NCBI RefSeq assembly: GCF_003076595.1
Contig: NZ_CP025785.1
Coordinates: forward strand, 712,398 to 776,397
Length of the DNA stretch: 64,000 nucleotides
Direction of reading: 5' to 3'
Origin: Candidatus Borreliella tachyglossi
Lineage (GTDB): Bacteria > Spirochaetota > Spirochaetia > Borreliales > Borreliaceae
Part shown: positions 18,477 to 26,575 of the stretch, piece after piece
Numbering within the stretch: the first letter of the stretch is position 1
Layout: each line of letters opens with the position of its first letter
Notes under the pieces: generated by a model
Told to the model about the DNA's origin: nothing
The model's database searches: none
The model's input: only the letters and a program-made list of their open reading frames with translations
Program-made: the position numbers and the translations under genes

Positions 18477-18962
18477 ATGAGGATAGATTATATAGAGCCA
18501 TTTTTAGATGCTGCTTCTTCGGTTTTAAGAGATATGTTGCTTGTAGAGGATATTAAAATGGGCAATCCAGGTCTTAAGTCAATAAACCAGAAAATAAGGG
18601 GAGTCTCTGTTATTGTGGGACTTGCTGGTTCTGTTGAGGGCAGTATTGTTATTGATATGGATATTGAGACAGCTCTTTTTGTTGCTTCTAAGTTGAATTT
18701 TGAGGAGTATCTTGATTTTGATGATGAAGAGACTAGGGAGATGGTTGCTGCAACTCTTACGGAGGTTGGTAATATTATTGCGGGTAATTTTGTTACTACT
18801 TTGCATGCTAAGGGATTTGTATTTGATATAACCCCACCGGCTTTTATTTATGGGGAGAATATGAGGATGAGCAATAAGGGCTCTGAGGCATTAATAGTGC
18901 CCTTTACTTTGCCAGATGGTAAAATTATAGAAGTTAATATTGCAATAAGAGAGAGGGTTTGA
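18477..18962 (+). CDS. cheX: CheX, CheY-phosphate phosphatase
   Basis: CheX removes phosphate from CheY-P and so ends the tumble/flex signal. The 161-residue product has the family's signature TEVGNIIAGN, giving catalytic E96 and N99. AAAGGAG at 18464-18470 precedes the ATG. It sits between cheW and cheY in the operon. Confidence 0.96.
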   Translation: MRIDYIEPFLDAASSVLRDMLLVEDIKMGNPGLKSINQKIRGVSVIVGLAGSVEGSIVIDMDIETALFVASKLNFEEYLDFDDEETREMVAATLTEVGNIIAGNFVTTLHAKGFVFDITPPAFIYGENMRMSNKGSEALIVPFTLPDGKIIEVNIAIRERV

Positions 18963-19012
18963 TATGATAATTAAGTTAAATGTGCTTATTAGAAGAGAGG
19001 GTTTGATATGAT
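18950..19012 (+). repeat. 19-base direct repeat carrying a duplicated ribosome binding site and ATG
   Basis: AGAGAGGGTTTGATATGAT occurs at 18950-18968 and again at 18994-19012, 44 bases apart and identical. The second copy supplies the ribosome binding site (GAGAGGG) and ATG of cheY. The first overlaps the end of cheX and supplies the same signals to an ATG at 18964. Confidence 0.8.
18964..19011 (+). CDS. Possible 15-codon leader ORF overlapping the cheY start
   Basis: The ATG in the first copy of the 19-base repeat opens a short ORF encoding MIIKLNVLIRREGLI. It starts one base after the cheX stop and ends with a TGA that overlaps the cheY ATG as ATGA. Its ribosome binding site is identical to that of cheY. 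It may couple cheX to cheY translation or be a by-product of the duplication; the peptide has no recognisable function. Confidence 0.3.
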   Translation: MIIKLNVLIRREGLI

Positions 19013-19448
19013 CCAAAAAACTACAATTGCTATGGATTCTTCAGTTAAGCCAAAGGGTATCAATTATGAGACGGGAATTCCTTTTAATGTTTTGATTGTT
19101 GATGATTCAGTTTTTACTGTGAAGCAGCTTACGCAAATTTTCACTTCTGAGGGGTTTAATATTATTGATACTGCTGGCGATGGTGAGGAGGCTATGATAA
19201 AGTATAAGAATCATTATCCTAATATTGATATTGTTACTCTTGATATTACTATGCCTAAGATGGATGGGATAACTTGTCTTTCTAGTATTATGGAATTTGA
19301 TAAAAATGCTAGAGTGATAATGATCTCTGCTTTGGGGAAGGAACAATTGGTTAAGGATTGTTTAATTAAAGGTGCAAAAACATTTATTGTAAAGCCTCTT
19401 GATAGAACTAAGGTGCTTCAGAGAGTTATGTCTGTATTTGTTAAATGA
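19008..19448 (+). CDS. cheY3: Chemotaxis response regulator CheY (CheY3 type)
   Basis: CheY carries the phosphoryl signal from CheA to the flagellar motor switch. The 146-residue product has the acidic pair D32-D33 in LIVDDS, the phospho-accepting D79 in VTLDITMPKMDG, a Ser/Thr in MISALG and the conserved Lys in FIVKPLD. It carries about 25 extra N-terminal residues compared with enteric CheY. A GAGAGGG ribosome binding site lies five bases before the ATG. It is the last gene of the flaA-che operon. Confidence 0.97.
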   Translation: MIQKTTIAMDSSVKPKGINYETGIPFNVLIVDDSVFTVKQLTQIFTSEGFNIIDTAGDGEEAMIKYKNHYPNIDIVTLDITMPKMDGITCLSSIMEFDKNARVIMISALGKEQLVKDCLIKGAKTFIVKPLDRTKVLQRVMSVFVK

Positions 19449-19488
19449 GGTATTTTGGTATAAGAAGTAGAGTAGAAATTAAAGATGT

Positions 19489-20001
19489 TTAGTTTGTTTT
19501 GTAGAAAATCATTTCATTTTTTATTTCATTTGGATTTTTTTTGAAATAAGATATATTTAAGTTAAAAATTTCTAATTTATTTTTTTTGTTATTTCCTATA
19601 TAGAGTTCTAATTTATAAAATCCTTTTTTTGTGTATAGTAATGCTAAACTTTTAAAAATTTTATCCATAGCTTTTATTTTAAATATTTTGTATTGAAGAA
19701 AGCTTTTGTCGATAATTTCACCTTTAAGTAAATATTTGTTGACTTCGCTGTAAGTAGGAGACATCGCAGTATAATCAATTTTACCCTTTATAATGCTTTT
19801 TGTAAATTTCTCTGTGAGTTCATATATGTCTATTTCATTTTGGATTTTTGGATGTTTGGTATAATATTCTTCCTCCAATATTAGATTAAAAGCAGAATAT
19901 TTTTTAATTTCTTCTGATGTTCGTGTTTCAATTGAAGTTGTGATTAACCTTGAGTGAAGTGCTATATTGAAAAATAGTATTAGAAATATTATTTTTATCA
20001 T
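19489..20001 (-). CDS. Exported protein of unknown function
   Basis: The 170-residue product has a signal peptide (IIFLILFFNIALHS) and a Lys/Ile/Tyr-rich mature part; no motif is recognisable. Its start overlaps the end of the upstream membrane-protein gene by four bases (ATGA type), so it is probably translated together with it. It is the last gene of a four-gene minus-strand operon with gph. Confidence 0.7.
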   Translation of the reverse strand: MIKIIFLILFFNIALHSRLITTSIETRTSEEIKKYSAFNLILEEEYYTKHPKIQNEIDIYELTEKFTKSIIKGKIDYTAMSPTYSEVNKYLLKGEIIDKSFLQYKIFKIKAMDKIFKSLALLYTKKGFYKLELYIGNNKKNKLEIFNLNISYFKKNPNEIKNEMIFYKTN

Positions 20002-21044
20002 GCTTGTTCCTTATTAGAATTTACTATTTTTTTCACTTTTTCAATTTCCAAGGGAAGTTTGCTCCTTCTTTTTGCATTGAGCTTGTCTTTTAATAAAATA
20101 TTATTAAATTTTTTTGCCATTTCATATACTTTTTCTTCACTAAAATGAAGTGGGATTTGAATTTTTCTATATTCAATTGGATCTTGTAAGACTTTTTGCA
20201 TTAGTATAATTGGATTTAGGAAGCTTGCTTTAAAGAATCTGTAAGAATTCATTAAAAAAATAGCAAATGATATGAAAAGTGTAAATAGAAATAATCCAAG
20301 TATAGAATCATTTTTCCTTTGTAAATATTTATCTATGTAGAATTTTGTTTGATCTATTTCAATAATTTTGTATTCACTAGGGCTGTAGTAAAAAAAAATA
20401 TCACTTGACTTAGAGTATATTGTTTTCCCTATGTCTTTGATTATTAGTATAAAAGGATATTTTTCTTTAATATAGTTTCTTTCAGTTGTTATTGAGATGT
20501 TTTTTATAATATTAAATTCTTGCTTTTCTGGAATTGTGTTTGCAAAACCTGAGCTTGAAAATATTATAAAACATATAAATGGAATTAATAAGCTTATTGA
20601 GAATGTTCTAGCAAATGCAATAAGTATTATGTTTTTTTCTTTTGAATTATAATAAATCTCAACCATTAAGTCATTAAATCTAAGAAGTCTTAAGAATCTT
20701 AATTTGAAAAGGGAGAGTACTATTGGATTTAAAATAGTTTCATGAGGGTTAATTATATTTCGGATTTGATAAGAACTATAAAATAGCAAGGGGATTAGGC
20801 AATGTATTAGATCAAAGAGTAGATTATTTCTTATATATATTTGTAGTTTTTGTGAAAAATAAGCTTTGGTAATTTTATATAAAAAAAATAGAATAAATAC
20901 CAAATCAAATAGAAATCCAATGGAAATTAGAGCGAATCGGATTTTATAGGGCAAGAAAAGTATTATTGACAATTCTTCTACTAGGAATTCAAATATTGAA
21001 GCAATTAAAGTAGCTTTAAAAAAATTTGAGAATATCTTTACCAT
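19998..21044 (-). CDS. Membrane protein with voltage-sensor-like S1-S4 region
   Basis: The 348-residue product has about six membrane segments. Residues ~35-120 resemble the S2-S4 part of voltage-gated ion channels: FDLVFILFFLYKITKAYF, then NNLLFDLIHCLIPLLF, then an S4-like SLFKLRFLRLLRF with Arg at every third position. A further hydrophobic pair follows (IAFARTFSISLLIPFICFIIF), then about 80 hydrophilic residues that look periplasmic, a last membrane helix (~residues 252-270) and a cytoplasmic tail reminiscent of a HAMP linker. No ion selectivity filter is visible. This may be a voltage-sensing domain joined to something other than a pore. It overlaps both neighbours. Confidence 0.7.
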   Translation of the reverse strand: MVKIFSNFFKATLIASIFEFLVEELSIILFLPYKIRFALISIGFLFDLVFILFFLYKITKAYFSQKLQIYIRNNLLFDLIHCLIPLLFYSSYQIRNIINPHETILNPIVLSLFKLRFLRLLRFNDLMVEIYYNSKEKNIILIAFARTFSISLLIPFICFIIFSSSGFANTIPEKQEFNIIKNISITTERNYIKEKYPFILIIKDIGKTIYSKSSDIFFYYSPSEYKIIEIDQTKFYIDKYLQRKNDSILGLFLFTLFISFAIFLMNSYRFFKASFLNPIILMQKVLQDPIEYRKIQIPLHFSEEKVYEMAKKFNNILLKDKLNAKRRSKLPLEIEKVKKIVNSNKEQA

Positions 21045-21901
21045 TTATTTTTCCTAGCGATTTCTAAAAGTTCTTTAATAACTCTTGGGTCGTATTCCTT
21101 TGATCCTGAATGTTTTATTGAAAACCAGCTTTCATCATATCCTAAAAATCCTTTCGTTTTATTATTTTTAATATTCGGGATTCTTGCTCTATTTGAAAAA
21201 ATAGATATTAAAGTTGCGATTGGTGATATATTATTGAGGTTTTCGTACTTAAAGAAACTCTGAGTTATTAACTTAGCAGTATTTTCGTCTAAAAAGTCGA
21301 TTTCTTTACTGGCTAAGTTTGTTGTGTCTGCAATATTTTGTGAATTCAATTTTATATCTTTTTCAAAGTAAATTTTAATTATGAGAACTCTTAATAAGAG
21401 TAGGATTTTTATATAATTTTTTACAATCTTTGAAGAATTCAGAATATCATTTTCTTTTTTGATTAAATATATTGTGTAAGAATTTTTATCTTCAAAGAGT
21501 TTATTTATGTAAAATGTTATATATCCACTACTTATGGCATTGAAATTGTATAAGAATTCTTTTCTTAAGTAAGGATTGGCTTTAGTTAAATTAAATGTTA
21601 ATTCTAAATTATTTTTGTTAAATTCTTTTGTAAAAAGGGCTCTTACAATATTAAAATCAATCGATTCAATGCTTGATAAAATAAGAGGGGTAATGATCAT
21701 ATCTGTTTTTTCTTTAACATACTGAATTAGTAAATTAATATCGGATTTAAAATCTTCATCTATGAATGTTGAAATAGTTTTTTTATTTTCTTTTAAATAT
21801 TTAATTATTTCAATTTCTTTTTCAAAGACAGATAGACTCTTTATGTTTTCATGATTAAATAAATGATGATACAAATGAGGAAAATATGCCTTTAAAGTCA
21901 T
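21038..21901 (-). CDS. Uncharacterised 287-residue protein
   Basis: I recognise no family. The product is mostly hydrophilic and helical, with one moderately hydrophobic stretch (NYIKILLLLRVLIIKIYF, around residues 163-180) but no signal peptide. The C-terminal region has GFLGYDESWFSIKHSG. It overlaps gph by four bases and the S4-like membrane protein by seven, so the three are almost certainly co-expressed. A cytoplasmic or membrane-associated role is inferred. Confidence 0.7.
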   Translation of the reverse strand: MTLKAYFPHLYHHLFNHENIKSLSVFEKEIEIIKYLKENKKTISTFIDEDFKSDINLLIQYVKEKTDMIITPLILSSIESIDFNIVRALFTKEFNKNNLELTFNLTKANPYLRKEFLYNFNAISSGYITFYINKLFEDKNSYTIYLIKKENDILNSSKIVKNYIKILLLLRVLIIKIYFEKDIKLNSQNIADTTNLASKEIDFLDENTAKLITQSFFKYENLNNISPIATLISIFSNRARIPNIKNNKTKGFLGYDESWFSIKHSGSKEYDPRVIKELLEIARKNKW

Positions 21902-22560
21902 TTTATTATATCCAGCAGTTCGGAAGGGTTGTTAATAATGTATTTTGCTCCGCTTGTCTTTAATTCCTCCACTGTCCTAAATCCCCATGAAACTCCTATC
22001 GGCAGAAATCCAGCATTCCTAGCGGTCAGCATATCAACATCGCTGTCTCCGATGTATGCTATCTCCTCGGGTTTAACATTTAGTTCTATTATCATGTCAA
22101 GAGCATTTGTAGGATCTGGCTTTGCCTCAAATTTTGATGAATACCCTCTGATTTCAAAAAAGTTGATGTCTTTAAATATATCTTTTGTTACTATTAAGAG
22201 TTCTTCATGGTTTTTATTGCTTAGAATTCCAATAGGAATTCTAAGCTTGTTTAGTGTGATTAATAGTTCTGGTATGCCTTCATATGCTTTTGTTTGGGAA
22301 GAAATATTTTGATTATATTCTTTTATAAATTCTTTGTAAAGATTATATTTGAGGTTTTGATCGTTTAAGCTTAGGCTAAGATATTCTAGAGCGTTATCTA
22401 CGAATTTCTCGAATCCTCTTCCAACAAGAGTACTAAATTTATCTGTTTTAATTTCTCTGTATCCTAAATTTTTTAAAGCAGAATTCATTGAAAATGCGAT
22501 ATCCATGATGCTATTTATTAGAGTTCCGTCCATATCGAAAATGCAAGCTTTTATTTTCAT
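21898..22560 (-). CDS. gph: HAD-family phosphatase, phosphoglycolate phosphatase-like
   Basis: The 220-residue product is a HAD hydrolase with motif I FDMDGTLINS (nucleophile Asp9), motif II in GILSNKNHEEL, and motif III-IV Lys and GDSDVDMLTARNAG. The cap domain between residues ~15 and 80 is the helical type of the Gph/PGP subgroup. Phosphoglycolate is the usual assignment, but the true substrate cannot be told from sequence. It heads a minus-strand operon with three uncharacterised genes. Confidence 0.9.
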   Translation of the reverse strand: MKIKACIFDMDGTLINSIMDIAFSMNSALKNLGYREIKTDKFSTLVGRGFEKFVDNALEYLSLSLNDQNLKYNLYKEFIKEYNQNISSQTKAYEGIPELLITLNKLRIPIGILSNKNHEELLIVTKDIFKDINFFEIRGYSSKFEAKPDPTNALDMIIELNVKPEEIAYIGDSDVDMLTARNAGFLPIGVSWGFRTVEELKTSGAKYIINNPSELLDIIK

Positions 22561-22781
22561 ATCTTGATCCTCTTAAAAGTAATCATTATATATTGTGCTT
22601 CTATTTTATCATTTATTTTTTGTCTTTTATTAAATTTATTTCATGATTTTATATATTGTGAATTATCTTTATTTTTAGGAGTGATCTTGAAAATGTTCAT
22701 TTGAAGGTATATTATGTTTTATAAGAATATGAAATATGAATAGATATTATTTTTCCTTTTTTAAATTCTAGGCTGGGTTTT

Positions 22782-24362
22782 ATGCAAGATGTGTTAACTT
22801 TAGATAAAGTTACTAAGAAATATGGGGATTTTGTAGCTAATGATGAGGTTTCTATAAGTTTTAAGAAAGGGGAAATACATGCGATTTTGGGTGAAAATGG
22901 TGCTGGCAAAACTACTTTGATGAAAACTATCTATGGGATTCACAAGCCTAATAGTGGGCGTATCTTTTTAAGAGGTAAGGAATTGCAACTTAAGGATTCA
23001 AGTGAATCTATCCGCAATGGCATTGGAATGGTTTTTCAGCATTTTATGTTAATTGCGAGATTTACAGCTGTTCAAAACATTATTTTGGGATATGAGGATT
23101 CAAGATTTGGGTTTATTAATTATAGGCAAGCATGTAAAAAGATACTTGATATTTCTAAGAAGTATGGTTTAAAAATAGATACTGACAAGCAGATTGAAGA
23201 TTTAAGTGTTGGTATGGGGCAGAAAATAGAAATACTTAAGGTTCTTTATAGAAATGCAGATATTATTATTTTTGACGAGCCTACGGCAGTACTTGCTCCG
23301 AATGAGATTGATGAATTTATGAATATTTTAAAAATGTTGGTGGCAGCAGGGCATACTGTAATACTTATTACACATAAAATAAAGGAAATAAAGGCTATTG
23401 CACAAAAGTGTACAATAATGCGTCTTGGGAAGGTTGTTGGAACTTTCGATGTTTCTGAAGTGGATGAGAGAACTCTTACTAGATTAATGATAGGCAAGGA
23501 AACGGTTTTAGATGTTTCTAGGAGGCAATTTGTCGATCATGAAAATATTCTTGAGATTAAGGAATTAAATGTTAGGGATGAGAGAGGCGTTTTTAGGGTT
23601 AAGAATGTGAGTTTTAACCTTAGAGATAGTGAAATTCTTGGAATAGCTGGAATTGAGGGAAGCGGTCAAGAGGAATTAGTTGAGGCAATCCTTGGCGTTA
23701 GGGCAGTATATAGTGGAGACATTCATAAGAGAACTAATGGCAAGCTTGAATCAATAAAGGGACTTAGTGTAAAGCAAATAATAGATAGGAAAATTGGCAA
23801 TATACCATCCGATAGACAAAAACATGGTCTTATTTTGGATTTTAATATTTTTCAAAACATTGGACTTAAAAGTTTTGATGATGTTAAGTATTTAAAAATG
23901 AAAAAGAATAATAGAAATAATAATAAATTAAACTTTAATTTATTAAGCACTATCAAGAAACAGTTTGTTGGGTTTAATTTAAGTATTCTTAAAAAAATAA
24001 GTAGGCAACTTACAACTTCATTTGATATTAGGCCGAGAGATATCTTAGCTAAGGCTAAGAATTTGTCTGGAGGGAATCAACAGAAGGTAATTGTTGCACG
24101 TGAAGTTCACTTAGAGCCTGAGGTTCTCTTAGCCGTTCAGCCTACAAGAGGGCTTGATGTTGGTGCTATCGAGAATATTTATAAGAAGATGGTGGAGCAG
24201 AGAGATATGGGAACAGCAATTCTTCTTATATCTCTTGAGCTTGATGAGCTTATGAGCGTTTGTGATAGGATAGCTGTAATGTATGATGGACAAATTGTGG
24301 GTATTTTGGAGGGTAATTTTGATGTTAATGTTATTGGAAAAATGATGACGGGTATGGTTTGA
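22782..24362 (+). CDS. ABC transporter ATP-binding protein, nucleoside/sugar type with two ATPase domains
   Basis: This is the double-domain ATPase of a CUT2-like ABC importer. Domain 1 has Walker A GENGAGKTT, an ABC signature LSVGMGQKIEI and Walker B IIIFDEPTAVL. Domain 2 has a degenerate Walker A (IEGSGQEEL) but a good signature LSGGNQQKVIVAREV and Walker B-like LLAVQPTRGLDVGA, where the usual Asp-Glu is replaced. The 526-residue length is normal. The two permeases follow directly. In Borrelia the Bmp (PnrA-like) lipoproteins are the probable nucleoside-binding partners, encoded elsewhere. The ATG lies after a 221-base gap with no clear promoter box. Confidence 0.93.
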   Translation: MQDVLTLDKVTKKYGDFVANDEVSISFKKGEIHAILGENGAGKTTLMKTIYGIHKPNSGRIFLRGKELQLKDSSESIRNGIGMVFQHFMLIARFTAVQNIILGYEDSRFGFINYRQACKKILDISKKYGLKIDTDKQIEDLSVGMGQKIEILKVLYRNADIIIFDEPTAVLAPNEIDEFMNILKMLVAAGHTVILITHKIKEIKAIAQKCTIMRLGKVVGTFDVSEVDERTLTRLMIGKETVLDVSRRQFVDHENILEIKELNVRDERGVFRVKNVSFNLRDSEILGIAGIEGSGQEELVEAILGVRAVYSGDIHKRTNGKLESIKGLSVKQIIDRKIGNIPSDRQKHGLILDFNIFQNIGLKSFDDVKYLKMKKNNRNNNKLNFNLLSTIKKQFVGFNLSILKKISRQLTTSFDIRPRDILAKAKNLSGGNQQKVIVAREVHLEPEVLLAVQPTRGLDVGAIENIYKKMVEQRDMGTAILLISLELDELMSVCDRIAVMYDGQIVGILEGNFDVNVIGKMMTGMV

Positions 24363-25514
24363 ATGGACATTTGTAATCATAAATATAGAAAGTTAATTTT
24401 GGAATTTTTAAATTCGCCAATATTCATAAATTTTTTTGCATTGTTTTTGGGGTTTTTAATTGTTGGTTTGGTAGTGTCTCTTCTTGGGTATTCTCCTTTT
24501 AGAATGTACTACATAATAATAGAGATTATGTTTTCTTCTCCTAAGCATTGGGGGTATATTTTAAGTTACGCAACGCCCTTAATTTTTACAGGTCTCTCAA
24601 TTTGTCTTGCTGTAAAAGCGGGGCTTTTTAATATTGGTGTTGAGGGTCAGTTTATCCTTGGCTCAATTGCAGCTTTAATAGCTGGAATTTTTTTGGATTT
24701 ACCTCCTTTATTGCATGTGATTTGCGTTTTTCTTTTTGCTTTGTTAGTTTCAGGAAGTTTAGGAATTTTAATTGGATGCTTAAAAGTTAAATTTAATATA
24801 AGTGAAGTGATCTCAGGAATAATGTTTAATTGGATTTTATTTCATACAAATAATATAATTATGGATTCGACTTATATTAAAAAAGATAATAGTGATCTAT
24901 CTAAACCAATCAGAGAGAGTGCTTTTATTGATTTTTTTGCTTCTTGGAAACTTTCACCTGAAGGGTTGGCTTATAGAGCTGAGAATCCATTTATTAATGA
25001 TCTGTTAAAGGCTCCTCTTAGTCTTGGGATAATTATTGGAATCATTCTTGCTATTTTAGTATGGATTTTACTCAATAAGACGATACTTGGGTTTAAGATA
25101 AGCACTACAGGACACAATAGGGAGGCTTCTTATCGTGCGGGAATTGATATTAAAAAGGTGCTGATATTTTCTATGTTTCTTGCAGGGGCACTTGCAGGTC
25201 TTGCGGGTGCTGTACAGGTTATGGGTGTTAATAAGGCAATATTTAAGCTTAATTATATGGAGGGGACTGGTCTTAATGGGATAGCTGTTTCTTTAATAGG
25301 AAATAATTCTCCGATTGGAATAATATTTTCAAGCATTTTGTTTTCAATTTTAATTTATGGTAGTAATAGAGTACAGAGTCTAATGGGTTTATCTTCTTCG
25401 ATTGTATCTTTGATGATAGGAATAGTGGTTATTGTAATTTCTGCTAGTTATTTTTTAAATAAGGTGATGTTGGAGGGTATAAAACGTGTTAAACGTGGCA
25501 ATATTCATAGTTAG
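24363..25514 (+). CDS. ABC transporter permease (BmpB/YufP-like), first subunit
   Basis: This is one of two permeases of the nucleoside-type importer. The 383-residue product has about nine membrane segments and conserved stretches AVKAGLFNIGVEGQF and GFKISTTGHNREASYRAGI, typical of the BPD_transp_2 family. The ATG at 24363 directly abuts the TGA of the ATPase gene, so translation is coupled. Its 3' end overlaps the second permease by 29 bases. Confidence 0.92.
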   Translation: MDICNHKYRKLILEFLNSPIFINFFALFLGFLIVGLVVSLLGYSPFRMYYIIIEIMFSSPKHWGYILSYATPLIFTGLSICLAVKAGLFNIGVEGQFILGSIAALIAGIFLDLPPLLHVICVFLFALLVSGSLGILIGCLKVKFNISEVISGIMFNWILFHTNNIIMDSTYIKKDNSDLSKPIRESAFIDFFASWKLSPEGLAYRAENPFINDLLKAPLSLGIIIGIILAILVWILLNKTILGFKISTTGHNREASYRAGIDIKKVLIFSMFLAGALAGLAGAVQVMGVNKAIFKLNYMEGTGLNGIAVSLIGNNSPIGIIFSSILFSILIYGSNRVQSLMGLSSSIVSLMIGIVVIVISASYFLNKVMLEGIKRVKRGNIHS

Positions 25515-26412
25515 TGAAACTTTAGTAAATTCTCAGACTTTAATTTTAGCGGGCCTTGGGGGATTGATAAGCGAAAAAAGTGGAGTAATAAACATTGGCC
25601 TTGAGGGTATAATGGCTATGGGTGCATTTGTTGGTGCTGCAGTCGCATATTTTTATGGGAGTCCATTATTTGCAATCTTTGCTGGAGGTTTTGCTGGTGT
25701 TATGCTTGCAGTTCTTCACGCTGTTTTTACTATTTTTCTTAAATCAAATCAGGTAATAACTGGAATGGCTATTAATTTTTTGGGACCGGCTATTGCTATG
25801 TTGTTTGGAACTTTTATTTTTGGTTCTGCCTCAACTCCTCCAGTAGATGCTAAGTTGCCTATACTTTTTGATGGGGTATTAGATAAACGATCTATTATAT
25901 TTCAGATTTTTGGTAAAAGATATTCACTCTATATAGCAATAATATGTGTTATGTTATTTCATTTTGTATTCAAATACACTAAGATTGGACTTAGAATTAA
26001 AGCTAGTGGTGAGGAGCCAGAGGTTTTAGAATCTCTTGGAGTTAATGTAGTTATGATTAGGTTTTTTTGCGTGCTTTTGAGTGGTTTATTTGCAGGAGTT
26101 TCTGGGGCGGTGATTTCTACTGTGATCACTTCAAGTTATATGCAAGGGATTATTGGTGGACAAGGTTTTATTGCTATTGTTATGCTAATTTTTGGGAAAT
26201 GGCAACCTTTTGGAATTCTGATGGGTAGCTTTTTATTTGCTTTTGTAAGAACTTTAGTAGTTGTGATGTCTCAAATTTCCTTTTTTTCTTCAGTAGTTTC
26301 TCCTAAAATGTTGATTATTTTACCTTATGTTGTTGTGATTATCAGTCTTATGTTTTTTTCAAAAAAGAATTATGCTCCTAAATCTTTAGGCTTGCCTTAT
26401 AAAAAAGACTGA
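25486..26412 (+). CDS. ABC transporter permease (YufQ-like), second subunit
   Basis: This is the second permease of the importer. The 308-residue product has about eight membrane segments and the BPD_transp_2 signatures GGLISEKSGVINIGLEGIM and GLRIKASGEEPEVLESLGV. The GTG start at 25486 lies inside the preceding permease. The region 26413-26575 after it holds no clear terminator, only AT-rich sequence leading to the receptor genes. Confidence 0.92.
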   Translation: MLNVAIFIVSETLVNSQTLILAGLGGLISEKSGVINIGLEGIMAMGAFVGAAVAYFYGSPLFAIFAGGFAGVMLAVLHAVFTIFLKSNQVITGMAINFLGPAIAMLFGTFIFGSASTPPVDAKLPILFDGVLDKRSIIFQIFGKRYSLYIAIICVMLFHFVFKYTKIGLRIKASGEEPEVLESLGVNVVMIRFFCVLLSGLFAGVSGAVISTVITSSYMQGIIGGQGFIAIVMLIFGKWQPFGILMGSFLFAFVRTLVVVMSQISFFSSVVSPKMLIILPYVVVIISLMFFSKKNYAPKSLGLPYKKD

Positions 26413-26575
26413 TTTTTAGTATTCTTTCTTTTAAACTTCTTTTTAACTAATATTGAAATTATTTAATGTTTATTTGGGGAATTATGTTTTTTGATCTAGA
26501 ATTATGATTGATATTTTCTGGATTTTGGGTTTGTTAAAATAATTAAATAAGTAATTGATTTATGAGGTACGTTTT

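Noticed and set aside
22561-22781. Possible purine riboswitch before the nucleoside-type ABC transporter
   Set aside because: I found no conserved purine-aptamer core or paired stems in the 221-base gap.
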